DNA from: Glandiceps talaboti
Taxonomy: Eukaryota > Hemichordata > Enteropneusta > Spengelidae
Assembly: GCF_964340395.1 (NCBI RefSeq)
Contig: NC_135567.1
Location: 16,645,306 to 16,709,305 of the forward strand
Length of the DNA stretch: 64,000 nucleotides
Direction of reading: 5' to 3'
Below are positions 38,442 through 49,200 of the stretch, piece after piece. The position numbers and the translations under genes are program-made. Positions within the stretch are counted from its first letter, which is position 1; the number at the start of each line of letters is the position of its first letter. Below the pieces are notes generated by a model. It was given only the letters and a program-made list of their open reading frames with translations. It was not told where the DNA came from and searched no databases.

Positions 38442-40386
38442 AGATACTAACACATGCACATATTACTAAGTTGCTAGTGCCAGCCAAATGTTAGCACTGT
38501 GCTAGTCTGGTGTTAAGATAGGACTGGTACACGCATTAACCCTTCCAGTTGCTAACACATACTGGTGAGGTGTTAGTACCAGCCTAGTGTTAGCACTGAG
38601 CTAGTCTGGTGTTAACATAGGACTGGTGTAGATATTAACCCCTCCAGTTGCTAACACATACTGGTGAGGTGTTAGTACTAGCCTAGTGTTAGCACTGAGC
38701 TATTCTGATGTTAACATAGGACTGGTACAGACATTAACCCTACCAGTTACTAACACATACTGGTGAAGTGTTAGTACCAGCCTAGTGTTAGCACTGAGCT
38801 ATTCTGATGTTAACATAGGACTGGTACAGACATTAACCCTACCAGTTACTGACACATACTGGTGAGGTGTTAGTACCAGCCTAGTGTTAGCACTGAGCTA
38901 TTCTGATGTTAACATAGGACTGGTACAGACATTAACCCTACCAGTTACTGACACATACTGGTGAGGTGTTAGTACCAGCCTAGTGTTAGCACTGAGCTAG
39001 TCTGGTGTTAACATAGGACTGGTGCAGACATTAACCCTACCAGTTACTAACACATACTGGTGAGGTGTTAGTACCAGCCTAGTGTTAGCACTGAGCTATT
39101 CTGATGTTAACATAGGACTGGTACAGACATTAACCCTACCAGTTACTGACACATACTGGTGAGGTGTTAGTACCAGCCTAGTGTTAGCACTGAGCTATTC
39201 TGATGTTAACATAGGACTGGTGCAGACATTAACCCTACCAGTTACTAACACATACTGGTGAGGTGTTAGTACCAGCCGAGTGTTAGCAATGAGCTATTCT
39301 GATGTTAACATAGGACTGGTGCAGACATTAACCCTACCAGTTACTAACACATACTGGTAAGGTGTTAGTACCAGCCTAGTGTTAGCACTGAACTATTCTG
39401 ATGTTAACATAGGACTGGTACAGACATTAACCCTACCAGTTACTAACACATACTGGTAATGTCTTAGTACCAGCCTAGTGTTAGCACTGAGCTAGTCTGG
39501 TGTTAACATAGGACTGGTACAGACATTAACCCTACCAGTTACTAACACATACTGGTGAGGTGTTAGTGCCAGCCTAGTGTTAGCACTGAGCTTGTCTGGT
39601 GTTAACATAGGACTGGTACAGACATTAACCCTACCAGTTACTAACACATACTGGTGAGGTGTTAGTACCAGCCTAGTGTTAGCACTGAGCTATTCTGATG
39701 TTAACATAGGACTGGTACAGACATTAACCCTACCAGTTACTAACACATACTGGTGAGGTGTTAGTACCAGCCTAGTGTTAGCACTGAGCTATTCTGATGT
39801 TAACATAGGACTGGTACAGACATTAACCCTACCAGTTACTAACACATACTGGTGAGGTGTTAGTACCAGCCTAGTGTTAGCACTGAGCTTGTCTGATGTT
39901 AACATAGGACTGGTACAGACATTAACCCTACCAGTACTAACACATACTGGTGAAGTGTTAGTACCAGCCTAGTGTTAGCACTGAACTATTCTGGTGTTAA
40001 CATAGGACTGGTACAGACATTAACCCTACCAGTACTAACACATACTGGTGAAGTGTTAGTACCAGCCTAGTGTTAGCACTGAGCTATTCTGATGTTAACA
40101 TAGGACTGGTACAGACATTAACCCTACCAGTTACTAACACATACTGGTGAGGTGTTAGTACCAGCCTAGTGTTAGCACTGAGCTATTCTGATGTTAACAT
40201 AGGACTGGTACAGACATTAACCCTACCAGTACTAACACATACTGGTGAAGTGTTAGTACCAGCCTAGTGTTAGCACTGAGCTATTCTGATGTTAACATAG
40301 GACTGGTACAGACATTAACCCTACCAGTTACTAACACATACTGGTGAGGTATTAGTACCAGCCTAGTTCTAGTACTGCAATAGACC
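38442..40386. repeat. 99-bp satellite, ~20 units
   Basis: Units of 98-99 bp read roughly CAGTTACTAACACATACTGG, TGAGGTGTTAGTACCAGCCT, AGTGTTAGCACTGAGCTATT, CTGATGTTAACATAGGACTG, GTACAGACATTAACCCTAC. Each unit contains two hairpin-forming pairs: ACTAACAC/GTGTTAGT and GTACCAG..CTA/TAG..CTGGTAC. Variants (TAGTCTGGTG versus TATTCTGATG) form runs, indicating local homogenisation. It ends about 450 bp from the 3' end of the PCTP gene. Confidence 0.97.
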
Positions 40387-40841
40387 AGTGCTAGCTAAGC
40401 AATTCTTTAGCTGTGTTAGAGGTCTATAAAAACAATTGATATCACTCTCATAAACACTTTGCTATCCATGTATTTTAACTTCTTAATTTCTCTGAGTAAA
40501 ATCCTGAAAAATGGAAAAACTTTGTCCATCTTAAAAAAGTAAAAAAAAAAGCAGTAAGAAATACACCGAAAGATCCTTGATTTGTTTGAATATATTACAG
40601 ATGCCTTGGCTTTGATTGGTTGAACATACAAATATGCAAATTGGAATGTATCACACACAGCCAATGGTTCACTGGCTGTCAAAACTACTATTATTGGCCT
40701 GTCACCATTAGTCTACTACATCAACATGCAAATTAAATGTAAATCCCTGATTTCTTTGACAAAGATGGTAATTAGAATAATTAGAATAGATCCGATTGGC
40801 TTACAAGCAGCTAGAATTAATTTGATTGGCTAATGATCACA

Positions 40842-43800
40842 TTATGATGATTTGGACTTCAGGTAATCAGGATAACCTCTGCAAGCTTTCTGCATATCAG
40901 ACAGGAACTTGGGAACACCAGTCTGTAAAAAGGGAAAGAACAAAAAATAATTTGTTAGAATGAATGTACATGGATATTGGTTAATAGTTACAAATGGAAA
41001 TATCTACTCACAGAGTCATCATTTCTTGAACCAAAAAAGGGATTTACTTCCAAGAATTTTTTTGACCCTGTGCGTAGGCATCGCGATTGAGCCCTTTCGC
41101 CTTACGACCTCGGTCAGTAAAACCCATATCTATAAAGATTATTTGTATATATTGCAGTTAGTTTTGAGGTGATGTCTGGGAGTGGAACCAACTCCATGAT
41201 TGAGAACATCAACTAAGTTTCTCATAGTCTGGACTAGGTCATTAAATTGCCTGTAGTTGACTCACCTTTGCAGCCCAATTTATCAGCCATGTTGGAATCA
41301 TTCCTTTTGGGTTGTCATAGTAATGCATAAATGCTGTGTACAGAAATATATGTTGTTATGTTGTTATAGTTACTAACAAGATTTCAAATAAATAAAGAGA
41401 TTTAATAGCTTTATTGAGAAATGTTCATAAAGTTTAGTAATCAACAGTAACTACATAATCACAGTACAGTTATAGTACATCACCTCTGTCATTTACTACT
41501 ACATAATCACAGTACCGTTATAGTACATAGAGTTACAGAAACCAAGTCATTAATGCCTGATACCCTATACATAGGGTGTAATTACATAGAGTTACAGAAA
41601 CCAAGTCATTAATGCCTGATACCCTATACATAGGGTGTAATTACATAGTGTTACAGAAACCAAATCACTAAATGGTTAAGAAATACTCCCTTACCTTTTG
41701 TGCCGTTCTTGCCATCAGACCTGAGTACTAAACTCTGATGGAAATCATCAACCCTAATAACTCCACTTCTCTCTGGTTCACATGTAAATGGTTCACTCTT
41801 GCCTAGCACAGCCCATACATGGTTGTTGTCAATGTCAAACTCTCTTAACTGTCTCATATATACATACTGAATATCAAAGTTAAGGGAGAAGTTTGACTAT
41901 ACGTGGAGAGGATAGTGATTGTAGAAAATGTTGACAGGTATATGATCTAGACTGGGATTAATAATAATAATAATATTTATTTGTCCAAATAAATTTGGAA
42001 ATTTATTGAATGGTTGCCACAAGAGCAGTGCCCTAGTGTTCAAGTAGCAGGAGGAAACCAGAGTACCCAGGGAAAACCTGCGTTGTTCAGCAGGGTCAAA
42101 CTGAGCATCACCCTTCTTACATACAGACCTGGTTAAATTTGAAATCAAACCCAGCCGACACCTGGTGGGTTCGAACCCAGGCTGCAGAGGTAAGAGGCAT
42201 ACAAGCTAACCACATGACCACTGACAACTCCTATTGGCTGACTTCAACAGATGGTAATAACAGAGAATGCAAATCTGTATTTGTCAGAAAACAAAATATT
42301 ATAAAAAGGATACATCTCTTTTTGACATAGGAAATGGAAAATTTACTCTCCAGTAAACTCCGTTCTTTCCAGCTTCACTTATTTCTTTTAATTCTGGTGA
42401 AAGAGAAAAAAAATTAAATCCACAAAACAATGGTGATACTTTTGTTTACTAGCAATATGAATAAATACAGACTGGAAGAGAGCCACCTAACTTGCTGTGA
42501 AAATGCAAAGGACACTTGTGTTCAGTGGCTCATCAGTAATAATGCCCTCTTGTGGGTGAAAAGAGTCTTTCCTTGAGGACATTGAAATATTGTGAGTGAG
42601 TGAGGGAGTGAGTGAGTGAGTGAGTGAGGAAGTGAGTGAGGGAGTGAGTGACAGAGGGAGGGAGGGAGTAAGTGAGTGAGTGAGTGAGTGAGTGATTGAG
42701 TGAGTGAGTGTAGGAGGGAGGGAGGGATGGAGTTAGTGAGTGAGTGAGTGAGTGAGTGAGTGAGTGAGAGAGAGTGAGAGAGTGAGTGAGGGAGGGACAT
42801 TAACTGTGGTCTTAAAATGCATATTGTTAAGCAGTACTAATGGGTGTGATATGTGCAATTTTTAATCCTCATTTTAACCCTGTACACTCTCTAGTTTTTG
42901 TCATCATTTCATTTACTTTCATGAAAATTTTATACTTTTTTTTAGGGCGGCCATACTATGTTTCTAATAACCCAACTAACCCTATGTTTTTCAATCTGGA
43001 AAAATTATTTTTAAATGTGAAGCCTTCTACAGCAGGTTTAGACAAAATCATACCATTCATAGATAGAGCAAGCCAGTGAGGAGTGGAGTGACGTGACATA
43101 TCGTACAGTGTACTTGTACTGGACTGTCTGTAAACCAACAGATACCTACCACTAACATAACCATCCCACTTTTTTCTATATTCAAGATCCATATAGACTT
43201 TAGCACAGGTTTCAGGTTCAACCTCTTCTAAAACACCAAACGTTTTATACTCATATAGACCCGACTCCTACAGACAAACAAAACAGAGTTAAGAGGTTTT
43301 CTGAAACAGGGCTCAAACAGACTACCAATTCTTGTCATGGGGCTACCACAATTTGCAGATGGTAGTCCCATGCACATAGACTACCAATTCTTGTCATTGG
43401 GCTACCATAATTTGCAGCTGGTAGTCCCGTACCTACAGACTACCAATTCTTGTCATGGGGCTACCATAATTTTCAGCTGGTAGCCCACTCAGACTACCAC
43501 TGATTATGCATGGTTTCAAGGATAGAAGATTAAGGGCATTATTTTCTGTTGTGTGACCGTCATGTATACCGTTACGAAACCGGAAACGCCACTTTTTATG
43601 CAGTGATATTAAAAACAGTATCCAATTTATACAAAACCTTGACCTTGGGATATGTATTATTTTATACATGTATACCGGTATACAATGTACATGAATACTT
43701 AGATGGGTATGTCATAGCAACAGTCTATTGCTATGGCAATGAGACTGGCACATGGACTGATAGAAAAAATGACAGAGTTATCGCCTGATTTGTGTGTGTA

Positions 43801-44676
43801 TTTAACACAAATACCAGTATTATATGAATATATACTTATACTGGTATCCCATAGTAACCGTCTATTGCCATGACAACAACCACACCTAAAACTGACAGAA
43901 TTTGGTTAAAGTTTAACACTTTATTTACAATAAGGGTGTTCCCCTTGTTGATGATAAAATCTTTTTTTTTTAAATATAACAATAAATTTCTTTTAAAAAT
44001 CACAACAATACAATCAATTCCTTAAAAAGTAAAGCAGTCCCATTTGTTTTAATAGTTTTCCAAAAATTAAATTCAACAAGAATTTTTGAATCTCTGCTTT
44101 TTCAAAGGCCAGTATTTGTGTGGCTGCTACACATGGTATTGGGTAATAACACATCCGGTTTTATTTATCTGTTATTTTGTGTTTTCACTGAACTTTAGAG
44201 GAAAAGGGTCTGTTTACATGTAGTTTCTCTAATGCTATGCTATGATAGTGATCATACCGATCGACGTGAGCATCTTAAGCCGTCTGCCAGCAGGACAAAC
44301 TGCGTCTGAAATAACGGCGAATCACAAATTTAAACTGATGTATGGGCTTGCAATGATAGAGAATGGAGTCCGATTCTCTGACTGCTATGAGTCTTATAAC
44401 ATACGATGCAGTGCCCGTAACTATTGATTTATCACGGTGTTACGTAATCAACACAAAAAGGGAAATTAAAAATAATACTTGGTAATAAAAAAACCCCAAA
44501 ATTTATGTAATTAATATTGCACACTTCCTTACCTCTCTGTACATTCTGTAAATCTTCACACCATGTGATTCCACAAAAAATTCGTACCCTTCTAAATTAG
44601 GATTTTCCAGATCTTGGCATGCTTCAGAAAACTGTAATTCCGTGAACATCAGAGACAGGACTGGTTCGGCTGTCAT
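40842..44676 (-). CDS. PCTP: Phosphatidylcholine transfer protein (START domain), 6 exons
   Basis: The minus-strand exons are 44676-44533, 43267-43150, 42393-42314, 41866-41695, 41333-41266 and 40922-40842. All have GT-AG borders and compatible phases, giving 220 residues (human PCTP has 214). The reading follows the family closely: FSEACQDLENP, SGLYEYKTFGVLEE, VYMDLEYRKKWDGYV, VYWRVNFPFPMSKRD, YVYMRQLREFD, ERSGVIRVDDFHQSL, HYYDNPKGMIPTWLINWAAK and GVPKFLSDMQKACRGY before the stop. The START fold binds one phosphatidylcholine and shuttles it between membranes in the cytosol and to mitochondria. I chose the ATG at 44676 because its protein start matches the family. An in-frame ATG at 44790 would add 38 residues. 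It is head-to-head with AOX. Confidence 0.93.
41520..41662. repeat. ~63-bp tandem duplication in PCTP intron 4
   Basis: Two to three units of TACATAGAGTTACAGAAACC followed by AAGTCATTAATGCCTGATAC, next to exon 4. A related ACAGTTATAGTACATCACC repeat precedes it. Confidence 0.85.
41945..42235 (-). mobile_element. tRNA-derived SINE in PCTP intron 3
   Basis: Read on the minus strand it begins near 42235 with an A-box-like TGGTTAGCTTG and a B box GGGTTCGAACCCACC. The body contains GTTTTCCCTGGGTACTCTGG and the element ends in (ATT)n near 41960. The head resembles the element at 53.3 kb. Confidence 0.75.
42594..42800. repeat. (GAGT)n microsatellite
   Basis: About 200 bp of GAGT repeats with GGAG blocks, in PCTP intron 2. 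It creates a 92-codon minus-strand open frame of S, L, T, H and P residues that is not a gene. Confidence 0.97.
43317..43500. repeat. ~61-bp tandem repeat in PCTP intron 1
   Basis: Three units carry GACTACCAATTCTTGTCATG, GGGCTACCATAATTTGCAGC and TGGTAGTCCC. CTACCA and TGGTAG at the unit ends can pair. Confidence 0.85.
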
Positions 44677-45291
44677 GATACTAGAGTTTGTCGAACTCCT
44701 TTGAACAAGTTGGAAACAAGATCGATTGCTCGTAAACTGTGTGTATATAGCTATACCTGCCGCAAACCAGCCGTTGAATAGTGATATCATACGGTTGGTA
44801 TTTGGGGTGAAAAGTCATGAGATGACGTACGGAAATGAACCTACATAGACTCCCTAACTTACTAAATATAGGTGCAACGAGTTGGTTATGTAAATTACAA
44901 AAGTTCGCTTTCTTTCTATAAACGCTTTCCAATATTTACACATACCACGAAATATTATGCTCATTATTTAGGCTATTAGTAAAGATATATCGCAGCGGTA
45001 GTTTTTCCTCCCCTTTTACTTGTTGTAAACACCCGGAAACTTGTACCGCAGCGTTAACCCCTGTCTTAGAGGGTCAATATCGTGAGCTCTGAAGGTCAGA
45101 GCGCATGCGTGTCGGTGAATGACGTCAGTGGATTGCTTCATCTACTGGGAACCCCTTCCGTTGTTGCAACATTTGCCGGTAAAACTCGAATGCAGACACC
45201 GTACTTTCGCTGTCGGGACAAAATTTGGCATACGCATTAACAGTTACGTGTAAAACTATCAGAGAAAATCTGAAATATTAGCAAGTTCGCT
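44677..45291. promoter_or_regulatory. Bidirectional PCTP/AOX promoter with NRF-1-like site and CRE
   Basis: About 615 bp between the two start codons must hold both promoters. It is richer in GC and CpG than its surroundings. At 45101-45110 is GCGCATGCGT, close to the NRF-1 consensus YGCGCAYGCGCR. At 45120-45127 is a perfect cAMP response element, TGACGTCA. No TATA box is evident at a useful position. NRF-1 is a known regulator of nuclear genes for respiratory proteins, which suits AOX. Occupancy is not shown by sequence. Confidence 0.6.
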
Positions 45292-46179
45292 ATGGCTGGT
45301 GTCGTCATAAGTGGTATGAGGGCAGCTCGACATGTCAAACGATTAACAATAACATTGGGTGCAAATCCAGGCATTTTCCAAGTTCGACTGAATGCTGTAA
45401 CGACTGCACAGAAACTGGGACGAACAAGTCCTATGACATCTCGAAATATCATTCCATGTATTCAGGTATGTATTAGCTATTTCTAATATTACCTCTATTT
45501 CACAAATAATTATATTTTTTTTTTTATTTCAACGTCAGAGCATGGAAGTATAACCCATGGTCAGAGTTTAAATTTGAGTCTTTGACATCTGCAACGTTTT
45601 TCGCGGGAAATTGATTGCGTCAGAAATTCGATATTAATAATTACCAATTATATTAGTTGTCAGTCTGGTTTTTATTTTTATTATGATAAATGTATTCGTA
45701 CACGAGTTTTGTTATTTATTTTACTTGGTAAAGATATTGTTAACTTATATTTCTATAATTTTGGAGATGTACTTGTCTTCGGCACAGACAAGGAAGAGAG
45801 TGTCTCCAGGGTTGTCTCACTCTTCATTGCCAAGTGTAACAACATAGAAGGACGAAACTTCTTTAAATGAGGTGTCATCTAGTCCTGATTGCAGATAGAG
45901 TAATTCAGAACTCAATTCCGACAGTTGTCTTCCGTTGTTGAGGGACATAGTCAGTAATTGCTGCAATCAGAACTAAATGTAACCCTTCCTTGTATGGCTC
46001 TATAGCATAGGGGTCAAATTACAACTTAGCCAGTCAGAATCAGATGACAGAATCATGATTACAAGCATGCAATCAGCGTAGGGCTAAGCCTAGCCCTGCT
46101 TGCAGACAGAGACAGTTTGGACTCGATTCTGATATTGTCCCTCTCTGTCAGTATTGCATTCTGTACACTGTCTGCAAGT

Positions 46180-46210
<31 letters not shown>

Positions 46211-49200
46211 GGCTAGACCAAGTTATACTAACAATCTGTAGTCATACATATTCTAAAAGAAACTAATATATGCATGACATCACATCAGTGCTGACGTCAC
46301 CCTATTGTCTTTGTTCAGTGCGATAATATTAAAATAAAACAAAGTTAAATTGGAATACGTAATGACATAAGTTTATTTCAAGAAACGAGCATCTATAGAA
46401 ACATGTATGTATTAGCTATTTCTAATATTTATCTTAAAATTAGAATTAATCCAAAATGAAAGTGGGAATGAATGTAGTACAAGTATGAAGAAATCTTGTC
46501 ACATTGTCCCAGAATGTAGGCCAGATGCTGATAGATGTGGGTAGAGACATCACAGCTCATAAAAACTAGCAAATCTTAACAATGACTTCTTGTATCAACC
46601 AAGGGTTTTAAGTACTCCGAGAGGAATAACTTTTTGCCTGTTCAGGTCAATAGAGTTTGTCAGCTGAATGTGAATAATTTTTTGGTAACTATAGTTACAG
46701 GAGAATATGATAAGCATATTTCATTTCTGTATTTTTATCCATTATTTTATCTGTAGATCAGATGTATGTGTTCATTATCAGACTCAAAGGTCAAAGTTCA
46801 AGTCAGTGACTCAAATAATGGTCTGAGTCAAGATCGTAAAAAGGAATTGGAGAAGAAATTCAGTGATACAGACTTCCAACATTTTAGGTATGTACTAACA
46901 GTAACCAACATTTCTTGGCACATACTGACTGCTGTGTATTCTTTAATTATACCATGCATGAGCCAGGTTTAAAAAAAATTGAAATATATACTCTGGTCGT
47001 TCTACGTCATGACTATGCCATGACAAAATGTCTCTATGTCACTGGTTCTTCTGTCTTCGAAATATGAGTCAAAACACTAAAAATAGCCATTACTGTCCCC
47101 GATTATTTGTTATACTATGTCCATGGTATAATTATATTATTCCTCAATATTTGTCTTCTCAGCCGGAAAATACTCATGAAGGGTTGTCATAAGAGTCTAG
47201 GGACTCATAGTGACAAAGGCCCCTTAGGTCACTCATATTTTCCTTGGCTGAACAAAGAAAAATATTATGGGGAGGGGAGATAATATCTAGTTATAGAGCA
47301 CCTCCCTCATTAAAGGGTATCCAAAATTGTAACAAAAATGTATTTTGTGAGCAAAACTAAAATTTGCCCTTCTGTAGTGTTTAAACACTACCAAAACAGA
47401 AGAAATACTAACAATGTGCAAAATAAAAGACTCAAGATGTATTGTAAGTGTTACACTTTTAGCTAAAAATTAGAATTAATCCAAAATGAAAGTGGGAATG
47501 AATGTAGTACAAGCATGAAGAAATCTTGTCACAATGTCCCAGAATGTAGGCCAGATGCTAATAGATGTGGGTAGAGACGTCATGGCTCATAAAAACACTC
47601 CAATTATACTTATTAGCATATTTCCATAGTAACACATCCTGACCCTTTACCTAATCCAATCGTAAATGTAGTGATGTTTAAACCCTGTTAATATTCATGA
47701 GTGAGAGGATATTACCAACAAGATGTGGAAAAATTTCAACAAATAGCGCCCTCAGTGGTGTAAATTTAATACTTTCGTTTTTATTTTTGACCGGTATAAG
47801 GAACTAAACTCAGGTTCATATATTGTTCTAACTTGCATTATGTGCCTGAGATATTGTTGAAAAATTACACCTAACATGAATTATTTGTCAAATGTAACCA
47901 TACTTTCATTTCATTTGGATTCCTTGTGAATTAAAAAAGGACATAATTCTCTCAGATAAGTTTACTACAACAAATAAGATTCACCTTTTTAAGCAATATT
48001 ATCGGATGTGATTTTAGTGCAACAAAAAACTGTAATTTTATCATTTTTAGGAACGTAATTTCACATTACAGTTGTCATTTTCGCCTTGTTTATTCATTTT
48101 TAACCACGTAAATTGTTATTTTGTTGTCATTTTCTATGTATCCCTAACTTTTCATTTATTTTCAGAATCGCACACAAGGAAAAAACGGATGCTGATGTTG
48201 GCAAAATACTTTATGATGAAAGAGAGGCTACATTACCACATCCAATCTGGTGAGCAAAGAAATAAAAATACAACAAACAAACAAATATGTAAGATTCATT
48301 CATTTATCACGCCATGCATATAATTAACTTCTCCAGTATTTTACCCATAATTCCACAGCCCTTACCTCTTTCTCCCCCCCCCCCACTATCATGTAAACAT
48401 TAACAATGTAATCATTAACTGAAATACACCATTATATCAGTTTTATCTTATTTGTGATATTTTTTGGCAAAATAGATTTTGTAAGTTCCTCAAGACAACA
48501 TTCTTAAGTTTTAAGACTAAATTTCATGGCAAGGCCTTAAAAAAATTGTGAGGTTCCATTTCAATCAATTTTAGAATAGATGGGGTAGGTAGATTTTTTT
48601 TCCATGAGTGGAGGTGCAGGTAGTTATGTGTTCTGTTGTTTTCCATATAGTCTCTGTGTTGCTAGTTTCTTCTCGTCAGATGTACAACCATTACAAATTA
48701 GAAGAACAGTTTTATATTATCTTTTAAAGTTGATGTCAGTTTCCATATCCACTATTTGTCCGAAGACTTGTTTTCTTTTTTCTTGAATACATAAGCAAAA
48801 AAAATTTAGGGTCGGCAGTGAAAAACTAGGTGGGGTCGGGTAACTGGAACCAACCAAACAATTTCTTTTAGACCTGTACAGTGTGTGAAGTTAACATCAG
48901 TTCATTGGTCCGAGACCAACAGATATTTGTAAGGACCAACAGTTTTGCAGAGTTTCAGCTACTTGTCTGTCCCCTTATGAAATTCAAGTTCATGAATAAC
49001 AGAGAGTATAATGTAACATAGGCCTGGCACATAGTTCGAAACCTGAATGAAATTGTGTAGAATTGCAGAGTTGTGTCTTTGTGGTTTTTGTCTCTTTAAA
49101 AAAAGAAATCGCTGGGAGCAATTTCCTACATTTTTTTTCTAAGTTATAAGAAAGGTTAGATTAATGACAAGATTATCTTTATTGTAGGTCTCCAGAAGAA

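Noticed and set aside
42522-42800. 92-codon minus-strand frame rich in S, L, T and H
   Set aside because: Translation of the (GAGT)n microsatellite inside a PCTP intron.
44677-44790. In-frame 38-residue N-terminal extension of PCTP
   Set aside because: PCTP proteins start shortly before FSEACQ-like sequence; the downstream ATG at 44676 gives the expected length.
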